This document shows positions 1 to 9,553 of a stretch of 10,112 nucleotides of DNA, piece after piece. Each line of letters begins with the position of its first letter. The first letter of the stretch is position 1. The notes under the pieces were generated by a model. It was not told the DNA's origin. It worked only from the letters and a program-made list of their open reading frames with translations, and searched no databases. Made by a program: the position numbers and the translations under genes. Source of the stretch: JBJXHB01 sp046160725 (GTDB taxonomy: Bacteria; Pseudomonadota; Gammaproteobacteria; Burkholderiales; Burkholderiaceae_C); the NCBI GenBank assembly GCA_046160725.1, contig JBJXHB010000155.1, forward strand, positions 1-10,112, written 5' to 3'.

Positions 1-275
1 GCACCTGGCCCGCAGGGACAGGCGCCGCACTCTGGCCGCCCAGCCTGCCGGATCCGGCCTTGCCGCGCGCCAGCTTCAGCCCGCGTGGCGTCCAGACCGG
101 CATGCCAGAAGAGGCGACTGATCCCAGCCGTACCCAGCTGCGAACCGAGCCGCCAACCTGGCCGATTGCCGCCTCAGAACCCCAGCACCGGCGCCAGCTT
201 GCGCCGCGCCAAAGGGCATCAGGTCCTGACGGTGGATCGGACCCATGCATGCGGCGCAACTACGGATGCCGGGTA
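1..275. other. Region without a supportable gene, left of the toxin gene
   Basis: I see no recognisable gene here. A minus-strand frame stays open from an ATG at 250 to the left edge, but its composition looks like ordinary open sequence in high-GC DNA, and it has neither a visible ribosome binding site nor a family motif. The one clear structure is a fragment of the metH2 3' end at 174-209, described separately. The rest could be intergenic sequence or decayed remains lying downstream of the original metH2 stop. Confidence 0.5.
174..198 (-). repeat. Direct repeat copy 1: remnant of the metH2 3' end
   Basis: These 25 bases are identical to 893-917, which hold the last codons and stop of metH2. 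After three mismatches, eight more bases (202-209) also match. Read on the minus strand from 209, this copy encodes ARRKLAPVLGF and a stop, against ARRALAPVLGF and a stop in metH2, and it is in the same frame. A stop codon lies four codons further upstream (219-221), so it is a fragment and not a gene. The two copies are 719 bp apart and bracket the toxin-antitoxin pair. Confidence 0.9.
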
Positions 276-590
276 TCAGTGATAGTCCTCTTCGCGCTGG
301 TGGCGCACCGCCAGCACGACGACCTTGGAGGCACTGACCGCCTCGAACAGCGCGACATACCCGGTGCCACCAAACGGAATGATCAGTTCCCGCTGGGCCG
401 GGCTCTGGGCCGCCTTTCGAAAGCTGAAGGGCGTCACAGCCAGCCGGTGCTGCACGGCCGCCCTGATGGCTTCGATCGCGGCCTGGGCGCGGTCCAGGTC
501 CTCGGTGGTGGTGGCTTGATCGAGCAGGAATTCGAAGAGGCGCTCCAGGTCGGCCTCGGCCGCAGGGGACAGCTCGACGACGAAACTCAT
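276..590 (-). CDS. RelE/ParE-family toxin of a type II toxin-antitoxin system
   Basis: A 104-residue protein with the RelE/ParE toxin layout. The N-terminal strand reads VELSPAAEADL. Two alpha-helices follow, with an AIEAIRAAVQHRLAV-type second helix and then a proline. The C-terminal strands contain RELIIPFG, GYVALFE and VVVLAVRHQREEDY. Arg and Glu/Asp in the closing strand and a short polar tail are usual for this family. ParE members poison DNA gyrase and RelE members cleave mRNA on the ribosome; sequence reading alone does not settle which applies here, although the LAVRHQRE..Y ending looks more ParE-like. The ATG overlaps the antitoxin stop by four bases (ATGA, 587-590), so translation is probably coupled and the antitoxin is made first. 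The 3' end is followed by the metH2-end fragment and no clear terminator. Confidence 0.88.
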   Translation of the reverse strand: MSFVVELSPAAEADLERLFEFLLDQATTTEDLDRAQAAIEAIRAAVQHRLAVTPFSFRKAAQSPAQRELIIPFGGTGYVALFEAVSASKVVVLAVRHQREEDYH

Positions 591-859
591 CGGCCGAGCT
601 TTTTCCGCTTCGCGTCGAGCCTGTTCTGCAGCCGCTTCAGGACGGTCTCGACCGGCACCGACACGCCGGTTTGGTGATAGGCCTCCGACGCCGCACGTGC
701 GCGGGCATGGAAGTCGGTCTGCACACGCCGGAAAGCGATGGCGTTTCGCACACTCGCCTCGACGAAGTCAGTCAGGGTCTCGCCCTGGCCGAGCACAGAT
801 TCGAGTTCAGCCCGAAGTTCAGGCTCGACACGGATCTGGGGTATGACGGCGGACTTCAT
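587..859 (-). CDS. RHH-like antitoxin (YlcI/YnfO-type) of the toxin-antitoxin pair
   Basis: A 90-residue protein starting MKSAVIPQIRVEPELRAELE. The short N-terminal strand followed by a helix-turn-helix segment (GETLTDFVEASVRNAIAFRR) fits a ribbon-helix-helix DNA-binding domain, and I think it belongs to the YlcI/YnfO-type small proteins often found beside ParE/RelE toxins. The charged C-terminal part (VETVLKRLQNRLDAKRKKLGR) would be the toxin-wrapping segment. I chose the ATG at 859 over the in-frame TTG at 865: family members start at MKS, and the TTG overlaps the putative -10 box. There is no Shine-Dalgarno sequence before the ATG. The antitoxin would neutralise the toxin and repress its own operon. 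Only 33 bp separate its start from the metH2 stop, so read-through from metH2 is also possible. Confidence 0.85.
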   Translation of the reverse strand: MKSAVIPQIRVEPELRAELESVLGQGETLTDFVEASVRNAIAFRRVQTDFHARARAASEAYHQTGVSVPVETVLKRLQNRLDAKRKKLGR

Positions 860-865
860 CGGCAA

Positions 866-871
866 ATTGTA
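866..871 (-). promoter_or_regulatory. Putative -10 element of the toxin-antitoxin operon (leaderless start)
   Basis: On the minus strand TACAAT is followed by six bases (ttgccg) and then the antitoxin ATG. A start site seven bases after the -10 box would fall on the A of the ATG, giving a leaderless mRNA, which agrees with the missing Shine-Dalgarno sequence. No good -35 box is visible. The local sequence (caaattgtattgcgttt on the plus strand) is clearly more AT-rich than its surroundings. It carries a short direct repeat, ATTG-T-ATTG, that could be an RHH operator; this last point is inference. Confidence 0.5.
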
Positions 872-892
872 TTGCGTTTGGGTTACGGCCCT

Positions 893-3667
<2,775 letters not shown>

Positions 3668-3719
3668 GCACGTCACCCGGGTGTCTTGGACAAGGGGTGA
3701 GCGCCGTTGCAGACGGCGG

Positions 3720-3747
3720 GCCAGGCCGCCGGCGGCCCGAGCCTGGC
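3720..3747 (-). promoter_or_regulatory. GC-rich hairpin in the metH2 5' leader
   Basis: The arms GCCAGGC (3720-3726) and GCCTGGC (3741-3747) can form a 7-bp stem. The 14-base loop contains the self-complementary CGCCGGCG. The hairpin lies 53 bases upstream of the metH2 ATG, and within the mRNA leader if the -10 at 3793-3798 is used. There is no following U-tract, so it is not a standard terminator. I see no cobalamin- or SAM-riboswitch signature. Any control of metH2 by this hairpin is inference. Confidence 0.35.
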
Positions 3748-3792
3748 AGCATCGGCATGGATGCTGTCGCAACGCTCCTCGGGCGGGGGCGG

Positions 3793-3798
3793 ATTGTA
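3793..3798 (-). promoter_or_regulatory. Putative -10 element for metH2
   Basis: Minus-strand CCTACAATCCG contains the same TACAAT hexamer seen before metH1 and the antitoxin, including the CC before it that metH1 also has. It lies 125 bases upstream of the metH2 ATG, which would give a leader of roughly 120 bases. The -35 region shows no convincing match. metH2 needs its own promoter because the lipoprotein gene on the other strand separates it from metH1. Confidence 0.4.
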
Positions 3799-3882
3799 GG
3801 CAGCGGCTCGGTGGCGCGTCCGTGCGAAACCTCCCAACACCGGCCTTACATCGCGCTGCACGGCGCGGCCGGCATCTGCGGT

Positions 3883-3888
3883 TGCAAT
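3883..3888 (+). promoter_or_regulatory. Putative -10 element of the lipoprotein gene (leaderless start)
   Basis: TGCAAT is followed by cggccg and then the ATG at 3895. The spacing, and even the six intervening bases, equal those before metH1 on the other strand (TACAAT-cggccg-ATG). Transcription would start on or next to the A of the ATG. No -35 box or Shine-Dalgarno sequence is visible. The match supports choosing the start at 3895. Confidence 0.42.
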
Positions 3889-3894
3889 CGGCCG

Positions 3895-4557
3895 ATGTCC
3901 CGGCCAGTCCTGCGTGCGAACTCGCCGTCCCGGCGCCCCGGCGCCGCCCTTGTGTTGCTGGTGGCGTTGTGCGGTTGCGGCCACCAGGGAAGGGTCGGCC
4001 CCGGTGTGCCTGCGCCCCCGGCGGTGCCACCGGCCGCGCCACCGGCCCGCGCCATCGCGGTACCGCACGCCCCGGCCCAGCCGCCGCCGCCCGCTGCCTT
4101 GACACCGATGGCCATGGAGCGGCAATGGCTGGCCCGGCAATTTGCCGACACGCCCGTGGGCATTGGCGGCGACGACCGCCTGCTGCGCGTCACCGTCCCG
4201 CTGCGGCACGCCTTCGACGAGGCGTCGACAGACCCGCGGCCAGCGTTGCGCGCTGTGCTGGACAGGCTGGCGCAGTCGATGCGGCGCCAGCCCGGCACGC
4301 GGCTACAGGCCGCCGTGCCCGGGCCAGGCGCGGCCGAGCGGCTGGCCACGCTGCGAGTTCACCTGCAGCTGCAGGGTGTTCCAGGCTGGCGCGTCGGCAC
4401 GCCGTCATCCGCCACGGTGCCCGATGTGCAGCTGCTGCTGTCGCCGGCGCCGGTGTCCATCACCCGCCTGGACGACCGCCAGCTGCCGCGATGCAGCGGG
4501 GCACGGGCCGCCAGCAGCCCCACCGGCGGCCTGGCCTGCGACACCCGCCGCCCGTAG
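3895..4557 (+). CDS. Putative lipoprotein with a divergent OmpA-like domain
   Basis: A 220-residue protein. Residues 1-28 form a lipoprotein-type signal: basic N-terminus (SRRP), hydrophobic ALVLLVAL, then LCGC with Cys28 as the likely lipidated residue. A Pro/Ala-rich linker follows at about 35-72. Residues of about 98-185 resemble an OmpA-like peptidoglycan-binding fold: VTVPLRHAFD, PALRAVLDRLAQSMRRQPGTRL, then AERLATLRVHLQLQGVPGWRV. The Asp and Arg that bind diaminopimelate in OmpA-like domains are not at their usual places (the segments read VPGPG and LATLR), so peptidoglycan binding may be lost. It would sit in the outer membrane facing the periplasm. The gene lies antisense between metH2 (divergent, 227 bp) and metH1 (convergent, 16 bp between stops). 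The longer in-frame start at 3697 is less likely, because the signal peptide begins only after 3895. The OmpA assignment is tentative. Confidence 0.72.
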   Translation: MSRPVLRANSPSRRPGAALVLLVALCGCGHQGRVGPGVPAPPAVPPAAPPARAIAVPHAPAQPPPPAALTPMAMERQWLARQFADTPVGIGGDDRLLRVTVPLRHAFDEASTDPRPALRAVLDRLAQSMRRQPGTRLQAAVPGPGAAERLATLRVHLQLQGVPGWRVGTPSSATVPDVQLLLSPAPVSITRLDDRQLPRCSGARAASSPTGGLACDTRRP

Positions 4558-4564
4558 GCGGTGG
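4545..4564. terminator. Hairpin at the lipoprotein stop codon, possible terminator
   Basis: CCGCCGCC and GGCGGTGG pair over 8 bp (one G-T) around the loop CGTA. The lipoprotein stop codon TAG (4555-4557) lies at the loop and descending arm. It sits between two convergent genes, where a bidirectional terminator is expected. There is no U-tract on either side, so termination strength is uncertain. Confidence 0.4.
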
Positions 4565-4573
4565 CGCGGCGGC

Positions 4574-5635
<1,062 letters not shown>

Positions 5636-5641
5636 CGGCCG

Positions 5642-5647
5642 ATTGTA
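5642..5647 (-). promoter_or_regulatory. Putative -10 element of metH1 (leaderless start)
   Basis: Minus-strand CCTACAAT is followed by cggccg and the ATG at 5635. The predicted start site falls on the A of the ATG. No Shine-Dalgarno sequence exists in the space, which agrees with a leaderless transcript. The -35 region overlaps the 3' end of the upstream GGDEF-EAL gene and shows no clear consensus at 16-18 bp spacing. Confidence 0.5.
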
Positions 5648-5675
5648 GGAAGCGCCCGGCGGCGAACCGGTGACG

Positions 5676-7175
5676 TCAATCCGCCGGCGCCGTGTCCTTG
5701 AACAACGACGCCCGGAAGGCCGGCGAGTCGTGGCGCTGGCCGTCGTCCATGGCCCACAGCGTCAATGCGCGCGCCGACATCGGCTTGGCGAACAGGAAGC
5801 CCTGCAGCTCGTCGCAGCCCATGCGCAGCAGGGTGTCGCGCTGGACCACGCTTTCCACACCCTCGGCCACGACGCGCATCTTCAGCGCATGGCCCATCTG
5901 GATGACGGCCTGGCAGATGCTGCGCGCCTGCTCGCTTGTGCCCAGGTCGTGGACGAAGGAGGCGTCGATCTTCAGCTCCGACGCCGGCAGCTTGCGCAGG
6001 TAGGCCAGGCTGGCCTGGCCGACGCCGAAGTCGTCGATGGCCACATGCAACCCGGCCGCGCCGAGCTGGCGGAAGGCGCGCTGCGTGACCGCGGTGTCCT
6101 CCATCGCCACCGACTCGGTGATCTCCACCGTGAAGCGGCCCGGCTGCAGCTTGTGCTGCTTCAGCTCGCGGCACAGCTGGTCGACGAAGCCGTCCAGCCG
6201 CAGCTGGTAGGCGGAGACATTGATGGCGACCCGCATGCGCAGGCCCAGCGTGCGCCACTGCGCCGCCTGGCGGCAGGCCTCCTGGGCCACCCACTGGCCG
6301 ATGGCGGTGATCAGGCCGAAGCGCTCGGCCACCGGGATGAACACCGCCGGGCTGACCAGCCCGCGCTTGGGATGGTGCCAGCGCAGCAGCGCCTCCGCGG
6401 CGGTCACCTGCAGGCTGCGGGAGTCGATCTTGGGCTGGTAGAACAGCTCCAGCTGCCCGGCCGCCAGGGCACCGCGCAGGTCGCGCAGCAGCTCGGCCTG
6501 CTCGCGGCTGTCCAGCACCATGCGCGGCTCGAACAGGCCCCAGTCGTCGCCGCCGTTCTTCTTGACCTCGCGCATCGCGGCGCTGGCATGCGCGATCAGC
6601 CGCTCCGCGGGGCCGTGGTCCGGATGGCAGGCCAGGCCGATCGACACCGTCAACGCCACGCCCTTGCCGCCCGGCACGTCGTAGGGCTGGCGCAGGGCCT
6701 GGGTCAGTGCCTCGGCGCCCTCGCCCGCGGCGCCCGGTGCCAGCGGCACCATCAGCAGGAACTCGTCGCCGCCCCAGCGCGCCGCGTGCACGCCGCTGCC
6801 GCCGAAGGACACCAGGCGCCGCGCCAGCTGCGCCAGCACGCGGTCGCCGACGGCGGTGTCGTAGGCGTCGTTGACGGTGCGGAAGTTGTCGGCATTCACG
6901 AACAGCACCGCCAGAGCGCCGCCGTCCTGGTCGCAGCGCGCAGCCAGGCGCTCGACCTCCTGCTCGAAGCGGGCCTTGCCCATCAGCCCGGGCAGGGTGT
7001 CCTCGGCCTCGCCCGCCAGGGTGGACGCGGCGTCCAGGGCATGGCCGAGCCGGCGTGCCGGCCGGCTGCGCAGCCACAGGCCCAGGCCCAGCAGGGCCAG
7101 CAGCACGAGGGCGGCGGCGGCCCATGCCATGGCGGGGGCGAAGGCGAGGACGGCAGAGGGGGCCGGGAGGTTCAT
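5676..7175 (-). CDS. Membrane-anchored GGDEF-EAL protein, probable c-di-GMP phosphodiesterase
   Basis: A 499-residue protein. One transmembrane helix (about 13-36) anchors it; there is no sensory domain, and only a short charged linker follows. GGDEF domain at about 63-215: the GGDEF motif is intact (135-139), as are VND and GD, but the first metal-binding Asp of the usual DxD is Asn94 (LFVNADNF), the usual GH is YD, and no RxxD inhibitory site precedes the motif. EAL domain at about 225-475: Glu261 of EAL, Asn319 of NVS, Glu351 of EITES, Asp381-Asp382, Lys402 of LKID, Glu438 of AEGVE and Gln458 are all present. Prediction: hydrolysis of cyclic-di-GMP to pGpG, with the GGDEF part perhaps binding GTP as a regulator. 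I prefer the ATG at 7175; a GTG at 7193 would add six residues but lies against a hairpin. It probably belongs to a minus-strand run with DUF3567 upstream. Confidence 0.93.
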   Translation of the reverse strand: MNLPAPSAVLAFAPAMAWAAAALVLLALLGLGLWLRSRPARRLGHALDAASTLAGEAEDTLPGLMGKARFEQEVERLAARCDQDGGALAVLFVNADNFRTVNDAYDTAVGDRVLAQLARRLVSFGGSGVHAARWGGDEFLLMVPLAPGAAGEGAEALTQALRQPYDVPGGKGVALTVSIGLACHPDHGPAERLIAHASAAMREVKKNGGDDWGLFEPRMVLDSREQAELLRDLRGALAAGQLELFYQPKIDSRSLQVTAAEALLRWHHPKRGLVSPAVFIPVAERFGLITAIGQWVAQEACRQAAQWRTLGLRMRVAINVSAYQLRLDGFVDQLCRELKQHKLQPGRFTVEITESVAMEDTAVTQRAFRQLGAAGLHVAIDDFGVGQASLAYLRKLPASELKIDASFVHDLGTSEQARSICQAVIQMGHALKMRVVAEGVESVVQRDTLLRMGCDELQGFLFAKPMSARALTLWAMDDGQRHDSPAFRASLFKDTAPAD

Positions 7176-7187
7176 CCACGGCACTAT

Positions 7188-7223
7188 CGGCACCCCGGCG
7201 CCGGGCTTGAGCCCGGCACCCCG
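7188..7223. repeat. Hairpin flanked by a 10-bp direct repeat (REP-like)
   Basis: CGGCACCCCG occurs at 7188-7197 and again at 7214-7223. Between and overlapping them, GCCGGGC (7200-7206) and GCCCGGC (7211-7217) form a perfect 7-bp stem with the loop TTGA. It lies between the stop of the DUF3567 gene and the start of the GGDEF-EAL gene, both on the minus strand. Without a U-tract it may be a weak terminator, an mRNA-stabilising element or a dispersed repetitive palindrome. Confidence 0.5.
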
Positions 7224-7227
7224 TGGG

Positions 7228-7512
7228 TCAGTGCATCACCACCGGCTGCTGTGCGAGCTGGGTGTAGCCGCCGATGAAGGCATCGATCTCATCGGCGTCG
7301 GGGGCGCCGGCCTGGCCGTCCACCAGCGAGCGCACGCCCTGCTGGAAGTGCTCGGCCAGCGCGCCTTCGAGAAAGATCTCCTTGCGCGCGAATTTGTCGA
7401 CGATCTCATAGCCGCCGCGGCGCAGGCCGGCCACGCCCTCGGCCGCCGGCGTGGCGGCATCGACCTCGAACGCAACGACGACGAACTGGTCGGACTGGTA
7501 CATGATCTGCAT
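7228..7512 (-). CDS. DUF3567 family protein
   Basis: A 94-residue protein starting MQIMYQSDQFVVVAFEVD, with the characteristic GGYEIVDKFARKEIFLEGALAEHFQQGV block and the tail LAQQPVVMH. I recognise it as the DUF3567 family, which as far as I know is confined to Burkholderiales and their close relatives; its function is unknown. No membrane segment, signal peptide or catalytic motif is visible, so it is probably a small cytoplasmic protein. The start at 7512 is fixed by an AGGAGG box seven bases upstream; a longer frame to 7554 has no family support. It lies 73 bp downstream of the DUF3108 gene and 52 bp upstream of the GGDEF-EAL gene, all on the minus strand. Confidence 0.9.
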   Translation of the reverse strand: MQIMYQSDQFVVVAFEVDAATPAAEGVAGLRRGGYEIVDKFARKEIFLEGALAEHFQQGVRSLVDGQAGAPDADEIDAFIGGYTQLAQQPVVMH

Positions 7513-7519
7513 GGCAGGG

Positions 7520-7525
7520 CCTCCT
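7520..7525 (-). promoter_or_regulatory. Strong Shine-Dalgarno sequence of the DUF3567 gene
   Basis: AGGAGG on the minus strand, seven bases before the ATG at 7512. It is the best ribosome binding site in the window and decides the start. It contrasts with the genes that have no Shine-Dalgarno sequence (antitoxin, lipoprotein, metH1). Confidence 0.75.
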
Positions 7526-7585
7526 GGCCACCATGTGGCACCAACCGGGGTCATTTCAAGTCCGGCCGGTGCGGGCGGCGCGGCC

Positions 7586-8677
7586 TCAGCGGCCGGACTC
7601 GATGGCGCTGAGGTTCAGCTCGTAGACATACTCACTGCCGCGCGGGCGGCCCTGGCGCAGGCGCACCGGCCACCAATGGCGCGCCGGGTCCAGCCACAGC
7701 GTCATGCCGGGGTCGTCCGCATGGCGCGGCACGCGGGCCAGGCGCCAGGTGCGGGCCGGGCCGGCCGGCAGCTCGATGTCCTCCTCGGCCTCGACCTGGA
7801 AACGCCAGGTGCCGGCCGTGCCGCGCGCGTCCACCACCCACAGCGTGATCTGCTCGCCCGCCACCGGCGGCCGGCCCCAGGCCGACGCCACGGCGGCCAC
7901 CTGCACCAGCACGCTCAGCCGGTCCTGCGCCCCCGGCGGCAGCAGAAAGTCCACCCGCGCGCCGGAAAAGGTGACGCGGCCGCCCTCGCGCTGAAAGTTG
8001 GCCGCCTGGCCACCACGGCCGCGCCGACGGTCGGTGAAGCGCTCCGGTGCGACACCGACATCGGCCAGCACGCCGCGGCTCACCTGCTCGATCATCGGGC
8101 GGCCGAAGGCGCGGCCCTCCAGCAGCAGCTCATAGGTCTCGCCGTCGGGCTTCCAGTGCAGCGCGGCCTCGCCGTTCAGCACGCCCATCTGCAGCGTGTA
8201 GTGCAGCAGCGCCGGTGCCGGCAGGCGGGTGGCATACAGCGGCAGCGGCTCGCCGTCGGCGTCGGTCTGGGCCGCCTGCTGGCGGTCGGCCACCGTCGGC
8301 TGGCGCAGCCGCGGGTCGGCCGGCGGCGCGGTGGTGACCGGTGGCACCGGCATGGCTGGAGCGGAGGCTGGCCATGGTGCCGATGCGGCGGCGGCCAGCG
8401 CCGGCAAGGCGGCGGTGGCTGGCGCGGCCGCCGGTGGGGCCGGCACCTCGGCCGCGGCGGGCGGCGGTGCGGCCTGGGCCGGGCGGGCGTCGGCCAGGAC
8501 GATGCTGCGCAGTGTGATCGCCGGCGCGTCCGCATGGCGCCGTGCCGGCGCCTGGGGCAGCAGGCCCAGCAGCCAGGCATGGGCCAGCAGCACGGCGGCC
8601 AGCGCCAGCAGCGGCGGCGGGCCATGGCGCCGCCACCACCACAATAGGCTGGCCGACAACCGGTTTCGAGACGCCAT
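7586..8677 (-). CDS. DUF3108 protein with N-terminal anchor and Pro/Ala-rich linker
   Basis: A 363-residue protein of unknown function. The N-terminus has three tryptophans and basic residues (LLWWWRRHG), then a hydrophobic helix at about 21-41, probably a signal anchor with the rest in the periplasm. Residues of about 65-122 are a Pro/Ala-rich low-complexity stretch resembling the linker of TonB-like proteins. From about 145 to the end is the DUF3108 domain, likely beta-rich: LHYTLQMGVLNGEAALHWKPDGETYEL, then FSGARVDFLLPPGAQDRLSVLVQV, the VVDARGTAGTWRFQV block, and WLDPARHWWPVRLRQ. The last repeats the usual pattern of family members. The ATG at 8677 lies six bases from the ATG of the divergent FAH-family gene. 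In-frame TTG codons shortly downstream are possible alternative starts. It may share a transcript with DUF3567 73 bp downstream. Confidence 0.87.
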   Translation of the reverse strand: MASRNRLSASLLWWWRRHGPPPLLALAAVLLAHAWLLGLLPQAPARRHADAPAITLRSIVLADARPAQAAPPPAAAEVPAPPAAAPATAALPALAAAASAPWPASAPAMPVPPVTTAPPADPRLRQPTVADRQQAAQTDADGEPLPLYATRLPAPALLHYTLQMGVLNGEAALHWKPDGETYELLLEGRAFGRPMIEQVSRGVLADVGVAPERFTDRRRGRGGQAANFQREGGRVTFSGARVDFLLPPGAQDRLSVLVQVAAVASAWGRPPVAGEQITLWVVDARGTAGTWRFQVEAEEDIELPAGPARTWRLARVPRHADDPGMTLWLDPARHWWPVRLRQGRPRGSEYVYELNLSAIESGR

Positions 8678-8683
8678 CACGAC

Positions 8684-9547
8684 ATGAAGCTTGCCACGCT
8701 CAAGGACGGCTCGCGCGACGGCCAGCTGGTCGTCGTCTCGCGAGACGGCACCACGGCCCATTTCGCCAGCGCCATCGCGGGGCGGCTGCAACAGGTGCTG
8801 GACGACTGGAATTTCCTCAGCCCGCAGCTGGAGGACCTGTACCAGACGCTGAACCAGGGCAAGGCCCGGCATGCCTTCGCCTTCGATGCGCGGGCCTGCA
8901 TGGCGCCACTGCCGCGTGCCTTCCAGTGGGCCGAGGCCGTGCCGGGCGACCCGGTTGCACGCCTGCGGCAGGGAGCGGGCGACGACCTGCTGGGCCCCTG
9001 CGACGACGCCCGCTTCGCCGGCGAGGCTGGGGCCATCGCTTGCGGCGCCGGGCTGGCCGTGGTGACGGGCGACCTGCCCATGAGCGCCACGGCCGCTGCC
9101 GCGCTGGAAGGAGTGCGCCTGCTGCTGCTGGCCGCCAGCTGGCGCCAGGGCCCGGCCGGCCCGGGCGGCGTTGACCCGCACACGCCCTGGCCGGCCGCGG
9201 CCTTCGGCCCGCTGGCCGTGACCCCGGACGAGCTGGGCGATGCCTGGCGCGGCGGGCGCGTGCACGGTCGGCTGGACGGCCGGCTCAATGGGCAGGGCGT
9301 GGCGGCCGCCGACGCCGCGGCCGGCATGCCCGCGCACTTCGGCCAGCTGATCGCGGGGCTGGCCCGGGTGCGGCGGGTGCGCGCCGGCTCGATCGTCGGC
9401 TCAGGACCGCTGGCCACCATCGGCGGCGGCGAGCCCGGCGCGCCGGGCCTGCGCCGCGGCGACCATGGCGGCATCGAGCTGGCCGGCAGCGACGGCCACA
9501 GCGTGTTCGGCGCCACCGCCCAGGTCGTGGCGCCGGCGGCGGGCTGA
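8684..9547 (+). CDS. Fumarylacetoacetate hydrolase-family protein, likely catalytically inactive
   Basis: A 287-residue protein. The N-terminus MKLATLKDGSRDGQLVVVSR and the CMAPLPRAFQWAEA, LAVTPDELGDAW, HFGQLIAGLARVR and RAGSIVGSG blocks are those of the Burkholderiales FAH-family enzymes, which usually have about 325-335 residues. The active site seems gone. The metal-binding E-x-E before LAVV is Gly121-Ala-Gly123, the following N-D-x-S-x-R is LAASWR (Asp replaced by Ala150), and the expected catalytic Lys in QSKP is Trp169 (TPWP). Three segments are also shortened: after residue 84, at about 155-168, and after GSG at 241. All changes keep the frame. Codon use is like the neighbours, so it is maintained as a gene, perhaps as a pseudoenzyme. 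It diverges from the DUF3108 gene and precedes the protease gene by 6 bp. The comparison is from memory of the family. Confidence 0.85.
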   Translation: MKLATLKDGSRDGQLVVVSRDGTTAHFASAIAGRLQQVLDDWNFLSPQLEDLYQTLNQGKARHAFAFDARACMAPLPRAFQWAEAVPGDPVARLRQGAGDDLLGPCDDARFAGEAGAIACGAGLAVVTGDLPMSATAAAALEGVRLLLLAASWRQGPAGPGGVDPHTPWPAAAFGPLAVTPDELGDAWRGGRVHGRLDGRLNGQGVAAADAAAGMPAHFGQLIAGLARVRRVRAGSIVGSGPLATIGGGEPGAPGLRRGDHGGIELAGSDGHSVFGATAQVVAPAAG

Positions 9548-9553
9548 TCCACC

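Noticed and set aside
1..250. Open minus-strand frame from an ATG at 250 running off the left edge
   Set aside because: It has no ribosome binding site, no recognisable motif, and crosses the metH2-end fragment in a different frame. Long open frames are common by chance at this GC content.
3668..3755. Possible upstream open frame in the metH2 leader (ATG at about 3753, minus) overlapping the metH2 start
   Set aside because: It is rich in Pro/Arg/Gly, with no methionine-related regulatory codons and no conservation that can be judged. It is likely chance.
3668..3894. Cobalamin or SAM riboswitch upstream of metH2
   Set aside because: I looked for a B12-box-like or SAM-aptamer pattern and saw none; only a simple GC-rich hairpin is present.
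5670..7277. Long plus-strand open frame opposite the GGDEF-EAL gene (535 codons)
   Set aside because: The other strand carries clear GGDEF and EAL motifs; this frame has none and is compositionally a shadow.
8628..8645. Short CAC-type repeat near the start of the DUF3108 gene
   Set aside because: It encodes consecutive tryptophans and is too short to count as a microsatellite.
8684..9547. FAH-family gene as a plain pseudogene
   Set aside because: There is no frameshift or premature stop, and coding composition is maintained. An inactive but maintained protein fits better.
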